Shown in pieces: positions 31,480 to 40,223 of a stretch of DNA of 52,834 nt (its first letter is position 1; each line of letters starts with the position of its first letter). The notes under the pieces were generated by a model. That model saw only the letters and a list, made by a program, of their open reading frames with translations. It did no database searches and was not told the DNA's origin. A program made the translations under genes and the position numbers. This DNA comes from CAZHZT01 sp964537285 (GTDB taxonomy: Bacteria > Bacteroidota > Bacteroidia > Chitinophagales > Saprospiraceae). The stretch is from the NCBI GenBank assembly GCA_964537285.1, contig CAZHZT010000028.1, forward strand, positions 1-52,834, written 5' to 3'.

Positions 31480-32761
31480 ATTTTTTGCGTCTTTTTAGCA
31501 TTCGGTAATTTGCATAGAAGAAAACTAATCCAATAGTGACAAAGCACAGGCCGCGAATGATGAAGCTTATGTTTAGGTCAAAAAAACGACAAAATACAAG
31601 GACGCTTACGATCGCGAGGCCATAATTTACCTGTATCAGATGATCATTGATAATTCCTTCGGAGATATGGCGCAGGCCAAAGCTAAAGGCAAGTATGTTC
31701 ATCAGTACTGTAGCTAATACAGGTGCTGACAGGCCTACAAAGAAAATGATAGCAAATATCCAGTAGATGCCATTCGGAAAATTGGTCTGTTGTAGCTCGA
31801 GGACATCAATTTTACTAAAATATAATATGGTTGCCAAGAAATAAATACCAAGCCCTACATGAAGCTCACGGGCTACAATATATTCAAAGAAAGAGTAAGG
31901 ATAATTGTAAAGCTCACGCCAGAAGTATTCAAAGCTCAAGAGCGTGAGCATGGTGACGGTTCCCGCAGATGCAAGCACGAGGTAACCATTATTAAAGGTA
32001 TTCATCTTTTTAAAAAACTTTCTTCGGCCAATTCCATAGTATAAACCCCAAAGGCAAAAATAGAGTGGAAACATTAGCCCGGGCTTAGTGTCCATAATCG
32101 TTATTGTAGAAACAGCTATGCTCAAGGGAATGGCCCAATGAAGTAAATAGGTAGCATAGCTGTGTGCATTCTTCCTTATTTGTATAAAATAATAGGGAAG
32201 AACAAGGCCTAGTAGCACCCAATGGTGTTGAGAAGGGGCCAATTCATCAAAAAAGTTAATAAAAACCCCATAAGCTGTTGCTCCGATCAAATAGATAAGC
32301 GAAGTGAAAGCTGCATCCATCACATAGATTAGAGGCATTCCCAGTAACAACCATGTGAGCAAATAGCTACGAACGCTTCCGGGTATGTGGTAAATATGAC
32401 CGATCAAAAAAAGAGTTGCCCCACAGGAAATGAAAATAAAAGCCGCGCTTACTTCTTTCCAGGAAGGGTCAGTAAATCGTTTCCATAATATAAAAATGCT
32501 GCTTATTTGACTAAAGACTAATGGCGTAAATGCCAGGATGGTTTTAGTAGTAATAGAATACTGTTTCCAGTTATGAGCAAAAATGAACGCTATTCCCGAA
32601 AAAATCAACACCACACCAAGGATTACGAAGACATGGGTAAGCCAATTTTTAGGCGGTCCGTTTTTTTCGAAATAATATTCACTAATCCTTTCGGCTATCT
32701 CAGGAGAGACAACTTGCTTTGATAGCAATTCAGGTAATGCTTTAAGTACATGTTTGCTCAT
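31469..32761 (-). CDS. DUF2157-like polytopic membrane protein
   Basis: A 430-residue membrane protein. A short soluble start (ALPELLSKQVVSPEIAERISEYYFEK) precedes about 12 membrane segments, beginning HVFVILGVVLIFSGIAFIFAHNW. This soluble helix plus FxxGxxLIxxGxxxFxAxNW-type first segment is the DUF2157 pattern. The last residues RMLKRRKKYGF are basic and cytoplasmic. The downstream GDYXXLXY-like gene overlaps its end by 11 bases, so the two are probably co-translated. No substrate or reaction can be assigned. Confidence 0.78.
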   Translation of the reverse strand: MSKHVLKALPELLSKQVVSPEIAERISEYYFEKNGPPKNWLTHVFVILGVVLIFSGIAFIFAHNWKQYSITTKTILAFTPLVFSQISSIFILWKRFTDPSWKEVSAAFIFISCGATLFLIGHIYHIPGSVRSYLLTWLLLGMPLIYVMDAAFTSLIYLIGATAYGVFINFFDELAPSQHHWVLLGLVLPYYFIQIRKNAHSYATYLLHWAIPLSIAVSTITIMDTKPGLMFPLYFCLWGLYYGIGRRKFFKKMNTFNNGYLVLASAGTVTMLTLLSFEYFWRELYNYPYSFFEYIVARELHVGLGIYFLATILYFSKIDVLELQQTNFPNGIYWIFAIIFFVGLSAPVLATVLMNILAFSFGLRHISEGIINDHLIQVNYGLAIVSVLVFCRFFDLNISFIIRGLCFVTIGLVFFYANYRMLKRRKKYGF

Positions 32762-32800
32762 TTGATAGTTGTTAGCGGGCGTATGTTTTCAATAATTGCT

Positions 32801-33579
32801 CTATTTTATCAATTTAAGCGTTACAACCTTCATCTCTTCCCCTTTGCCGTCTTTCCAGATCATGAGGTCGTTACTAGAAAACTCTAATGACCAGTGTGTA
32901 TCATGGTTATCTCCTTTGTCACTTATAAACCAGATCAGCGGTCTGTGTGCATGTATGTGCCATACACCTCCTTCTCTGCCTGAAGAAGAAAACATGGTGA
33001 ACCGCCTGTCCCATCGAATAAGAATCGATTCAAAGTCGGGGGTAGTATTTTCTGTGGCAACAACTTCTCAGCGGCCAATGATCTTATCCCAGGGGGCAAG
33101 TGGAATTTTTTTAATGCTTTCCAGGCTCACTTCAACTACTTGGCCCTCTTCTTCTCTGGACCAGGTCATTTTTTCGTCTTCAAGATGTATGTTAAAGGGG
33201 CCGAATTCATCTTGAACTTCAAATTGATTAAAAAATAACGTTCTTTGACAAATTGTGTGGAACTTCAAAATGATACGCCTTGAATGCCCTTGTGGCTGAA
33301 AGGTTTATCATTTTGAAGTTCCATTTCTCACAATTTATGTCAAAGAACTAAAAATAATATAGATTGGATTTGGGGATCGAAGGTGTAGGTTCCCAGGGTA
33401 TTCCTGAGGCCTCCGTTTCCGGAGTAAACGCGCCCATCTTTAAGGTCAAACCATTTGGCAACAGGAGTCATTACTTCTTCTCCCACGGTTACCCTTTTTA
33501 CTTCCCAAAGGCCTTCGAGCTGGGCATTAATTTTATCAAATATAAAAAAAGAAAAAAGAATAAGAATAATTTGGCGCAT
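32801..33579 (-). pseudogene. Secreted lipocalin-like protein gene, broken by element A9 and by a nonsense codon
   Basis: Three pieces read in one frame. The first (33579-33358) has a signal peptide (MRQIILILFSFFIFDKINAQ) and a lipocalin-like start LEGLWEVKRVTVGEEVMTPV, up to TYTFDPQIQSI. Element A9 (33239-33349) then interrupts it. Removing the element with one 8-bp duplication (119 bp) joins DPQIQSI to LFFNQFEVQDEFGPFNIHL in frame. A TGA at 33068-33070 stops that part, but the same frame continues (EVVATENTTPDFESILIRW ... EEMKVVTLKLIK) to a TAA at 32801. The gene therefore carries two lesions. It would have encoded about 220 residues of a small exported beta-barrel-like protein. Confidence 0.85.
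33239..33349 (-). mobile_element. Family A element, copy A9, inserted in a coding sequence
   Basis: A 111-bp palindrome with ends CGTTCTTTGAC and GTCAAAGAACT and the loop CCTTGAATGCCCTTGTGGC. A perfect 8-bp repeat AAAAATAA flanks it at 33231-33238 and 33350-33357. The two sides belong to one protein, and in-silico excision restores the reading frame, which fixes the element boundaries. Confidence 0.95.
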
Positions 33580-33914
33580 AAATTTTATAATTTAATTGGT
33601 AACTTTTCAGCATGCTGCTCAAAAAGTAGGCATAATAAACGTTCCTTACAAACACCCTGAGAGTCGTCAGCCACAGAATTTGAGCTTTATCTCCTTTTTT
33701 GGTAAAAGGTTAAGGTATAAAATGCAGATATTTTATCAAAGTACTTACATACGAAAAAAAATAAGTTTATTTTTACGTTAAATTTTTCAGGCTTATTGGT
33801 TTGGGTAATTGCTGGGAAAGATTTCTACGTTTTCCTGCCTGGGATTATGGAAAAATATAATGAAACATATCCGGATATGTTAAACTCATATCCGAAAAAA
33901 CTGTCTTAAAGAAT
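33580..33914. promoter_or_regulatory. Divergent intergenic region with an 18-bp palindrome
   Basis: Between the broken lipocalin-like gene and the oxygenase gene. AACATATCCGGATATGTT (33864-33881) is a perfect 18-bp palindrome, and its half-site CATATCCG recurs at 33887-33894, close to the oxygenase start. It could be an operator for a dimeric regulator. I see no matching -33/-7 promoter pair. The rest is AT-rich and unremarkable. Confidence 0.4.
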
Positions 33915-34865
33915 ATGATAAACAGAAATATTCCAGTAGTCGATTTAAATAGGTTTACGCAAGGAGATAAAGTTGAAAGAAACGCTTTTGCCCAACAAAT
34001 AGGATCAGCTTTTCATAAAATTGGGTTTGTCGGGGTTGTTAACCACGGGGTGCCTGGTTCATTAGTAGAAAACTTTTATGCTGCGGCGAAGGAGTTTTTC
34101 CATTTGCCCGATGAGGTGAAAAATAAGTATGAAATTGAAGGGTCTGCCGGACAGAGGGGATATACATCCTTAGGTAAGGAGCATGCCAAGCAATCCAAGT
34201 TTGCAGATCTAAAAGAATTTTTTCAAATCGGGCAGGATAACCCCCTCAACGGGATGAAAAGCAAATATGGAGAAAATGTTGTGGTCGAGGAGGTTCCCCA
34301 TTTTTCCCAATTAGGTAATGAGCTATTCAGGGCTTTCGAAAAATCCGGTGCAGAGCTACTCAGGGCTATTGCCCTATACCTCGAACTTGAGGAAGATTAT
34401 TTTGACCAGCGTATTGAGAGGGGAAATAGTATTCTCAGAGCTATTCACTACCCTCCAATCACCGAAGAACCGCTTTCTGCTATAAGAGCAGAACAACATG
34501 AAGATATTAACCTCATTACCCTGCTGGTGGGAGCCTCTGCAGGAGGTTTGCAGATTCAGAATAAGAAAGGAGAATGGCTTGACATCATCCCCGGAGAGGA
34601 TGAGATCGTAGTTAATGTGGGTGATATGCTCCAGCGGTTGACCAATAACTTTCTCCGCTCTACTACGCACAGGGTGGTTAATCCCCCCAGGGAGCAATGG
34701 CACCTTCCAAGGTTATCTATTCCTTTTTTCTTGCATCCAAGGCCGAGTATGGATCTTAGCTGCCTCGAAATCTGCGTTTCTCAGGAAAGGCCAGCTGCTT
34801 ATGCATCGACCACAGCCGGGGATTATTTGGATGAAAGACTTAGGGAAATTGGATTGAAAAAGTAA
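33915..34865 (+). CDS. 2-oxoglutarate/Fe(II)-dependent oxygenase, isopenicillin-N-synthase-like
   Basis: A 316-residue double-stranded beta-helix oxygenase with DIOX_N and 2OG-FeII_Oxy domains. The iron ligands are H195 and D197 in EQHEDINLIT and H252 in STTHRVVN. The 2-oxoglutarate-binding RxS is R266 and S268 in LPRLSIPFF. The N-terminal part has IPVVDLNRF and GFVGVVNHGVP, typical of the DIOX_N domain. Bacterial members hydroxylate or desaturate small molecules; the substrate here is unknown, and no biosynthetic cluster surrounds it. A palindromic possible operator lies 34 bases upstream of the start. Confidence 0.9.
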   Translation: MINRNIPVVDLNRFTQGDKVERNAFAQQIGSAFHKIGFVGVVNHGVPGSLVENFYAAAKEFFHLPDEVKNKYEIEGSAGQRGYTSLGKEHAKQSKFADLKEFFQIGQDNPLNGMKSKYGENVVVEEVPHFSQLGNELFRAFEKSGAELLRAIALYLELEEDYFDQRIERGNSILRAIHYPPITEEPLSAIRAEQHEDINLITLLVGASAGGLQIQNKKGEWLDIIPGEDEIVVNVGDMLQRLTNNFLRSTTHRVVNPPREQWHLPRLSIPFFLHPRPSMDLSCLEICVSQERPAAYASTTAGDYLDERLREIGLKK

Positions 34866-34931
34866 ATTTTTTGCACTGAGATAGGGTTTTGAAAGAAATA
34901 TGCGTTATTATCTTGAATCAGTGTTGTTAAA

Positions 34932-34960
34932 TATTCTTCATTAACTTAGGTTACAGAGTA
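34932..34960 (+). repeat. Solo family E end
   Basis: ATTAACTTAGGTTACAGAGTA matches the right terminus of the family E element (ending at 9234) with one difference, and is followed by TTAAA, the same pentamer that flanks the full element. It lies 40 bases before tatA, with no left end nearby. Confidence 0.65.
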
Positions 34961-34999
34961 TTAAAACATTTTTTATTGAATATTTAAAAAACTTCCATT

Positions 35000-35230
35000 A
35001 TGGATTTGATATTATTATTTTTTGGGCTTGGAGGCTATGAAATCATCGTAGTAGTTTTCGTTATTTTACTTCTTTTTGGAGGGAAAAAAATTCCGGAACT
35101 TATGCGTGGCCTCGGGAAAGGTATTCGTGAATTCAATAGTGCTCGTGCTACAATAGAAAGTGAAATTAAGGAAGGCATGAAAGAAGAGGATAAAAAAAAG
35201 CTACAAGAAGAAGAAAGACAGAGTAAGTAA
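35000..35230 (+). CDS. tatA: Twin-arginine translocase subunit TatA/TatE
   Basis: A 76-residue protein with one N-terminal membrane helix (about 13-27, EIIVVVFVILLLFGG), the conserved hinge FGGKKIPELMRGLGKGIREF, and a charged amphipathic and C-terminal tail. TatA oligomers form the variable pore through which folded, twin-arginine-signal proteins cross the inner membrane. The FG-x(4)-PEL pattern and size fit exactly. tatC is not in the window. The gene is followed by a strong terminator shared with convergent galE. Confidence 0.95.
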   Translation: MDLILLFFGLGGYEIIVVVFVILLLFGGKKIPELMRGLGKGIREFNSARATIESEIKEGMKEEDKKKLQEEERQSK

Positions 35231-35285
35231 AAGGAAGAGTTGGAGGCCAAGCCGGGGAACCCGGCTTGGCCTCCAACTCTTCCTT
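35231..35285. terminator. Bidirectional terminator between tatA and galE
   Basis: AGGAAGAGTTGGAGGCCAAG plus CCGGG pairs perfectly with the following complement across a short loop, giving a stem of about 24 bp. It starts at the tatA stop and overlaps the galE stop (35284-35286), so it can end both convergent transcripts. Confidence 0.88.
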
Positions 35286-36312
35286 ACTCCCTAAGGGTTT
35301 TTCTCACTTTCTCCCAATTCCAGGCAGTGCGCATGATATCTTCTATTGATCGGGAAGGTTGCCAATTGAGCATTTTAGCTGCTTTATCAAAATTGGAGTA
35401 TATTGCTTCTACATCCCCCTGCCTTCGGGGGCCTAGCTCGTAATTAAGTTTTATTCCACTAACTTCCTGAAATGCATTCACCGCTTCCAGGACAGTAACC
35501 CCTTTGCCTATACCGAGATTGAAAGCCTCGTATTTCAACATATCATCACTTTCAGATAGGAATTGAAGTGCTTTGGTATGCGCTTCTGCCAGGTCCATGA
35601 TATGAATAAAATCCCGGACACAACTGCCGTCTCGGGTATTGTAATCTGTTCCGAAAACAGTTATTTTTTCTCTTGAACCAATTGCCGTTTCCATTATTAC
35701 GGGAACAAGGTAAGTGGTCTTATCCAGGGAATCTTCTCCTATCAAGTTAGTTTCGTGGGCACCGGCAGGGTTGAAATAACGCAGCAATACTGCTTTTTTA
35801 TTTTTCGTTGTTTTGAGATAATTAATAATAATGTCTTCACCTATCTGTTTGGTATGACCATAGACGCTTTCAGCTTTTTTTAAGGGAGCTTCTTCTGTTA
35901 CCGGCAATTGTTCAGCGTTGCCATAAACAGTGCAGGAAGAGGAAAAAATTAAATGGTTTACTTCGAACTCACTCATGGCATTGAGCAAGTTGATTAAACT
36001 GTTTAAATTGTTTTTGTAATATTTAAGAGGTTCTTTCTCTGACTCTCCTACGTTTTTGAATGCGGCAAAATGGATAATGCCCGATATATCATTGTGAGCC
36101 TTAAAGACTTCTGAAAGGTCTGAGTAATTAAGAAGATCAATATTGTAATTTATGAACAGCTGGTTGGTGATTTTTTCAATCCGTTTAACTACTGAGGGGT
36201 ATGCGTTCGATAGATTGTCTACCGAAATCACTTGATTTCCTTTTTCTAGTAAATCGACGACAGTGTGGCTACCCACATAACCACAGCCGCCCGTAACCAT
36301 TATCTTTTTCAT
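35284..36312 (-). CDS. galE: UDP-glucose 4-epimerase
   Basis: The start is placed at 36312 (MKKIMVTGGCGYVGSHT); the ORF can be extended to 36336, but family members begin here. The 342-residue SDR-extended enzyme interconverts UDP-glucose and UDP-galactose. The NAD-binding motif is GGCGYVGSH (8-16), the catalytic Ser lies in SSSCTVYG, and the YxxxK pair is Y151 and K155 in VYGHTKQIGED. YFNPAGAH, RDGSCVRDFIHIMDLAEAH and NLGIGKGVTVLE are typical GalE landmarks. It supplies sugar nucleotides for surface polysaccharide and shares its upstream region with divergent cysQ. Confidence 0.94.
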   Translation of the reverse strand: MKKIMVTGGCGYVGSHTVVDLLEKGNQVISVDNLSNAYPSVVKRIEKITNQLFINYNIDLLNYSDLSEVFKAHNDISGIIHFAAFKNVGESEKEPLKYYKNNLNSLINLLNAMSEFEVNHLIFSSSCTVYGNAEQLPVTEEAPLKKAESVYGHTKQIGEDIIINYLKTTKNKKAVLLRYFNPAGAHETNLIGEDSLDKTTYLVPVIMETAIGSREKITVFGTDYNTRDGSCVRDFIHIMDLAEAHTKALQFLSESDDMLKYEAFNLGIGKGVTVLEAVNAFQEVSGIKLNYELGPRRQGDVEAIYSNFDKAAKMLNWQPSRSIEDIMRTAWNWEKVRKTLRE

Positions 36313-36502
36313 TAAGATATTTTGATACTTTTGCAAATAGGATAACTGAGCGAATGTTTTGATTCTTCTCAGTAATTTCGTGAATACTTAGAGTTCTTAT
36401 GAATATTGTATTTTGCCTTACATCATGCTGAGTGCAAATATGCAATTGAAACAGCACTAAATTTATCACAACGAATAAAGCAAGACAAAAATACGATAAC
36501 AA

Positions 36503-37306
36503 ATGACAATAAATAGCATTCTTAAGTTACTTCCGGATTTATTACGGATAAGCAAAGAGGCTGGAAATGCAATTTTAAGCATTTATAATAATGATGAGGA
36601 CTGGCAGATACAAGCCAAGAGCGATCATACGCCAATTACTTTAGCGGATCGAAAAGCTAATGCTATTATCTGTAAAGGTCTGGAGGAATTGGAACAGGTA
36701 TTTCCGATTATCTCGGAGGAGAATAAAGAAGTTCCTTTTGAGTCGAGAAAAACTTATCATTATTATTGGCTGGTGGATCCCCTTGATGGTACCAAAGAAT
36801 TTGTAAAACGCAATGGTGAATTTACTGTAAACATTGCTCTAATAAAAAATAATGCCCCAATTTTTGGAGTAGTGCATGCTCCTGTGCTGGATGAAACCTA
36901 TTATGGAATAAAAGGCCATGGCGCTTTTTTGATTAAAGATGCTCAGGAAACGGCTCTTTCAGTACCCACTTTCTCAATGAGTGATCCTAACTTAAACGCC
37001 GTATGCTCCAGATCACACCTTAACGAACCAACAGCTGATTTTCTTGAAAAGCTCAATCAGCCCAATAAGGTTTCTAAAGGCAGTTCATTGAAATTTTTGA
37101 TGATTGCTTCCGGGCAGGCACATATCTACCCGCGCCTGGCACCTACTATGGAATGGGATACAGCTGCTGCCCAGGCTGTTTTAGAAGCTGCAGGAGGGGT
37201 CGTTTTGAATGCAGATACACAGCAACCACTTCTATACAATAAAGAAAACCTAAGGAATCCACATTTCATTGCTTATGGAAAAGTCATTGACAATGCCCAG
37301 GGCTGA
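36503..37306 (+). CDS. cysQ: 3'(2'),5'-bisphosphate nucleotidase
   Basis: A 267-residue inositol-monophosphatase-fold enzyme that hydrolyses 3'-phosphoadenosine 5'-phosphate to AMP, clearing a by-product of sulfate assimilation or sulfotransfer. Metal-binding motifs are visible: SEENKEVPF (E72, E73), DPLDGTKEFVKRNGEFTVNIAL (D92, D95) and MEWDTAAAQAVLEAAGG. The DGTKEF form and CSRSHLN segment are specific to CysQ rather than plain inositol monophosphatases. The end overlaps the start of the next glycosyltransferase gene, so the genes are probably co-translated. No sulfate-assimilation genes are in the window. Confidence 0.93.
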   Translation: MTINSILKLLPDLLRISKEAGNAILSIYNNDEDWQIQAKSDHTPITLADRKANAIICKGLEELEQVFPIISEENKEVPFESRKTYHYYWLVDPLDGTKEFVKRNGEFTVNIALIKNNAPIFGVVHAPVLDETYYGIKGHGAFLIKDAQETALSVPTFSMSDPNLNAVCSRSHLNEPTADFLEKLNQPNKVSKGSSLKFLMIASGQAHIYPRLAPTMEWDTAAAQAVLEAAGGVVLNADTQQPLLYNKENLRNPHFIAYGKVIDNAQG

Positions 37307-38066
37307 TATATCAGCTGTGGTTATAACATACAATGAAGAGGACAATATAAAGGCTTGCCTGGACGCGCTCAAGCGGGCAGTGAAGGAAGTATTGGTGCTT
37401 GACTCATATAGTGAAGACAATACTGTGCAGATCAGTATCGAGGCTGGCGCTAAAGTAATCCCTACGGATTGGTTAGGGTATGCCAAAACCAAAAATAATG
37501 GAAACAGCTATTGCAGCAACGAGTGGATCTTATCCGTCGATGCAGATGAAGTGCTTTCTGAGGAGCTTATCTCAACGATAAAAAAAATGGAATTGAAAGA
37601 AGGTTGTACTTATCTGCTCGACCGGCAAACGAATTTTGCCGGTAAATGGATCAAGTATAGTGGCTGGTATCCAGACTGGAAGCCCAGGTTATTCCATAGG
37701 GAGAAAGTACACTGGCAAGGAGACTTTGTCCATGAGACCCTCTTCTCTCCTCCCCAATTTAAGTTAATCAAACTAAAGGGAAAACTGTATCACTATTCTT
37801 ATAAAGACCTTGATGATCATTGGAAACGATCCATGAAATATGCGAAGCTAGCGGCTGAGAAAATGTTTGATAATGGACGCAGGGAGGTGGGGTTTTTAAA
37901 AAAATGGATCGCCCCAACGGTTCGTTTTTTTAGGACTTACTTTGTAAAAGGTGGGATATTTGATGGCTACCTGGGGTTTATTATTAGTATCAGAGATGCT
38001 TTTATGGTTAGTATAAAATATCGATATTTGGAACAACTGATTGAAAATAGTAAAAAATCGAAGTAA
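37293..38066 (+). CDS. Glycosyltransferase family 2, WaaE/KdtX-like
   Basis: I favour the ATG at 37293 (MPRADISAVVITYNEEDNI), 14 bases inside the cysQ end, over the ATG at 37269. The 257-residue cytoplasmic or membrane-associated GT-A enzyme has VVITYNEEDNIKACLDAL for nucleotide binding, the DxD-type motif SVDADEVLSEEL, and the acceptor-side segment SGWYPDWKPRLFHREKVHWQG with VHE, a pattern seen in lipopolysaccharide-core glycosyltransferases. The C-terminus is basic with hydrophobic stretches (FFRTYFVKGGIFDGYLGFIISI). It likely adds a hexose to LPS core or another envelope glycan. It overlaps cysQ and is followed 3 bases later by paaG. Confidence 0.85.
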   Translation: MPRADISAVVITYNEEDNIKACLDALKRAVKEVLVLDSYSEDNTVQISIEAGAKVIPTDWLGYAKTKNNGNSYCSNEWILSVDADEVLSEELISTIKKMELKEGCTYLLDRQTNFAGKWIKYSGWYPDWKPRLFHREKVHWQGDFVHETLFSPPQFKLIKLKGKLYHYSYKDLDDHWKRSMKYAKLAAEKMFDNGRREVGFLKKWIAPTVRFFRTYFVKGGIFDGYLGFIISIRDAFMVSIKYRYLEQLIENSKKSK

Positions 38067-38069
38067 ATT

Positions 38070-38846
38070 ATGGAGTATATTCTTTTTGAAAAAGAAAATT
38101 GCGTAGCTTTTATTTCACTAAACAGGCCAGATAAGTACAACAGCTTCATCCGCCCTATGGCCCTTGAGCTGCAAGCTTGTCTTGATAGCTGTGAAAAAGA
38201 TCCGGAGATTCGCTCTCTTTACATAAAAGGTGAAGGTAAAGCTTTCTGTGCCGGCCAGGACCTGCAGGAGGCTATTGATCCGGAGGGGCCTGAATTAACA
38301 ACTATCATCAATGAGCACTATAATCCTATTATTACAAGAATAAGAAGCATCGAGAAACCGATTGTTGCTGCCGTTAATGGAGTGGCAGCCGGAGCAGGAG
38401 CCAATATTGCCATAGCTTGTGATATTGTGGTGGCTACGGAATCGGCTTCATTTATACAGGCTTTTAGTAAGATCGGTTTAATACCGGATAGTGGTGGAAC
38501 TTTTTTTCTTCCCAGAATTATTGGTTTTCAAAGAGCCAGTGCTTTGATGATGCTTGGAGATAAAATAACGGCTGCCGAAGCTGAGAAAATTGGGATGATT
38601 TACAAAATGTTCCCTGATGAACAGTTCGAGCAAGAATCTAAAGCAATCGCTCAAAAGCTGGCTTCGATGCCTACTAAGGGGCTAGGGCTTACTAAAAGAG
38701 CTTTGAACCGCTCCCTGTCCAATGATCTGGAAAAACAACTCGCTATTGAAGATCAACTCCAGACGGCTGCAAGCCAAACCGAAGATTATGAGGAAGGGGT
38801 AAATGCTTTCCTCGAAAAGCGTAAGCCTGTTTTTAAAGGCATTTAA
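38070..38846 (+). CDS. paaG: Enoyl-CoA hydratase/isomerase, PaaG type
   Basis: A 258-residue crotonase-fold enzyme. The oxyanion-hole regions are KAFCAGQDLQE and VNGVAAGAGANIAIACD. D140 in IGLIPDSGGTFFLPR is the single catalytic acid typical of PaaG, the isomerase of phenylacetyl-CoA catabolism, whereas true hydratases have two glutamates. Together with the following 3-hydroxyacyl-CoA dehydrogenase gene it fits the aromatic (phenylacetate) branch, but the other paa genes are absent here, so a role in general fatty-acyl or amino-acid breakdown remains possible. Separated from the next gene by element D2. Confidence 0.85.
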   Translation: MEYILFEKENCVAFISLNRPDKYNSFIRPMALELQACLDSCEKDPEIRSLYIKGEGKAFCAGQDLQEAIDPEGPELTTIINEHYNPIITRIRSIEKPIVAAVNGVAAGAGANIAIACDIVVATESASFIQAFSKIGLIPDSGGTFFLPRIIGFQRASALMMLGDKITAAEAEKIGMIYKMFPDEQFEQESKAIAQKLASMPTKGLGLTKRALNRSLSNDLEKQLAIEDQLQTAASQTEDYEEGVNAFLEKRKPVFKGI

Positions 38847-38870
38847 AAAACTAATCTAAGTTGTGAACAT

Positions 38871-39032
38871 GAGGCTGTCTAATAAGTAAGTTCGTTGCGC
38901 TTGGCAGGAAATTTTCTTTTTTGAGAGGCGTTCTTTTTTTTAAAATTTTTACTAAAAATTTTAAAAAAAAGAACGCCTCTCAATAGAAAATATTCCTCCC
39001 GAGCCTAACGAACCTACTTATTAGGCAGCCTC
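38871..39032 (+). mobile_element. Family D element, complete copy D2
   Basis: A 162-bp element with inverted ends GAGGCTGTCTAATAAGTAAG and AACCTACTTATTAGGCAGCCTC. Sub-terminal arms are CGTTGCGCTTGGCAGGAA and CTCCCGAGCCTAACG, and the centre is the long palindrome TTGAGAGGCGTTCTTTTTTT and complement. It is non-coding. I see no convincing target duplication. It sits between paaG and paaH. Such GAGGCTGTCTxATAA ends resemble those of known insertion sequences, but I cannot name the family. Confidence 0.82.
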
Positions 39033-39062
39033 ATATTGAATGAACCAATCAATTTATTTAAA

Positions 39063-40223
39063 ATGAATACAGGAGTACTAGGCTCAGGATCAATGGGAGC
39101 GGGTATTGCACAAGTTTTAGCAACTGCCGGCCATGACGTTCTTCTCTATGACAATAACCCCGATGCTCTTCAAAGAGCAAGTGAGAAGCTTCAAAAAATT
39201 CTTAACCGGCTGGTGGAAAAGGGCAGACTGGATGATCCAACAGCTAAAGCTATTTTTGGAAGAATTCACTTTATTGACAGTATTTATCACTACAAAAACT
39301 GTGAACTGGTCATTGAGGCGATTATTGAAGATCTTGGCATTAAAAAAGATGTTTTCGGCAGGCTGGAAGATGTAGTTAAGCCGGAATGTATTCTCGCTTC
39401 TAATACCTCCTCTCTTTCTATAGCAGCTATTGCGGCTGCATGCCAAAAGCCTGAGCGCGTGATTGGAATTCACTTCTTTAATCCAGCCCCACTGATGAAG
39501 CTGGTCGAGATTGTACCAGCCATTCAAACGGATATCCAGGTTTTAAATAAATCCAAGGACCTTATCGAAAAATGTGGGAAACTTGCTGTTGTGGCAAAAG
39601 ATACTCCTGGTTTTATCGTTAATAGAGTAGCAAGGCCCTTTTATGGCGAAGCTTTAAGAATATTGGAAGAAGGCATTGCTGATGTTCCAACGATCGACTG
39701 GGCGATGACTGAAATCGGCGGCTTTAGAATGGGGCCCTTTACACTCATGGATTACATTGGAAATGATATCAATTATACCGTTACCGAAACGGTTTTTAAA
39801 GCGTTTTTCTACGATCCTAGATATAAACCTTCTTTCACGCAAAAACGCCTCTCCGAAGCGGGTTATCTTGGCCGAAAATCAGGTAAAGGTTACTACGATT
39901 ATTCGGAAACGGCAGTTAACCCATTGCCAGAAAAGGATACGACTTCAGGGAATAAGATTGTTTCTCGCATTGTAAGTATGCTCATCAACGAAGCTGCAGA
40001 TGCCTTGTACTATAATATAGCTAGTAAGGAAGACATAGACTTGGCTATGACGAAAGGGGTCAATTACCCAAAAGGCCTATTGAAGTGGGCAGATGAGATA
40101 GGCATCCAAAGTTGCGTAGATTCAATGGACACACTTCATAGCGAATACCTTGAAGATCGCTATCGCTGCAGTCCTCTCCTTAGGAAAATGGCAAAAGAGG
40201 GAAAGGTGTTCTATTCAGTGTAG
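39063..40223 (+). CDS. paaH: 3-hydroxyacyl-CoA dehydrogenase, PaaH type
   Basis: The ATG at 39063 (MNTGVLGSGSMGAGIAQ) is chosen over an upstream TTG at 39036 that lies just beside element D2. The 386-residue NAD-dependent enzyme oxidises (S)-3-hydroxyacyl-CoA. It has the Rossmann motif GSGSMGAGIAQVLA, NTSSLSIAAIA, the active-site segment GIHFFNPAPLMKLVEIV, and GFIVNRVARPFYGEAL. A second 3HCDH C-terminal domain follows near 295-385 (NEAADALYYNIASKEDIDLAM), as in PaaH. Preceded by paaG, its functional partner in beta-oxidation-like steps. Confidence 0.88.
   Translation: MNTGVLGSGSMGAGIAQVLATAGHDVLLYDNNPDALQRASEKLQKILNRLVEKGRLDDPTAKAIFGRIHFIDSIYHYKNCELVIEAIIEDLGIKKDVFGRLEDVVKPECILASNTSSLSIAAIAAACQKPERVIGIHFFNPAPLMKLVEIVPAIQTDIQVLNKSKDLIEKCGKLAVVAKDTPGFIVNRVARPFYGEALRILEEGIADVPTIDWAMTEIGGFRMGPFTLMDYIGNDINYTVTETVFKAFFYDPRYKPSFTQKRLSEAGYLGRKSGKGYYDYSETAVNPLPEKDTTSGNKIVSRIVSMLINEAADALYYNIASKEDIDLAMTKGVNYPKGLLKWADEIGIQSCVDSMDTLHSEYLEDRYRCSPLLRKMAKEGKVFYSV

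Noticed and set aside
114..33349. Reading the recurrent family A sequences as a dispersed CRISPR array
   Set aside because: Copies are kilobases apart, palindromic along their full length, flanked by target duplications, and have no spacer-like units or cas genes nearby.
33596..33781. Small plus-strand ORF upstream of the oxygenase gene
   Set aside because: No recognisable start context, low-complexity translation, and no conservation pattern I can see; treated as intergenic.
36326..36333. TACTTTTG as a promoter for cysQ
   Set aside because: It fits the -7 pattern, but there is no -33 partner at the right distance and the leader would be about 165 bases; not reported as a feature.
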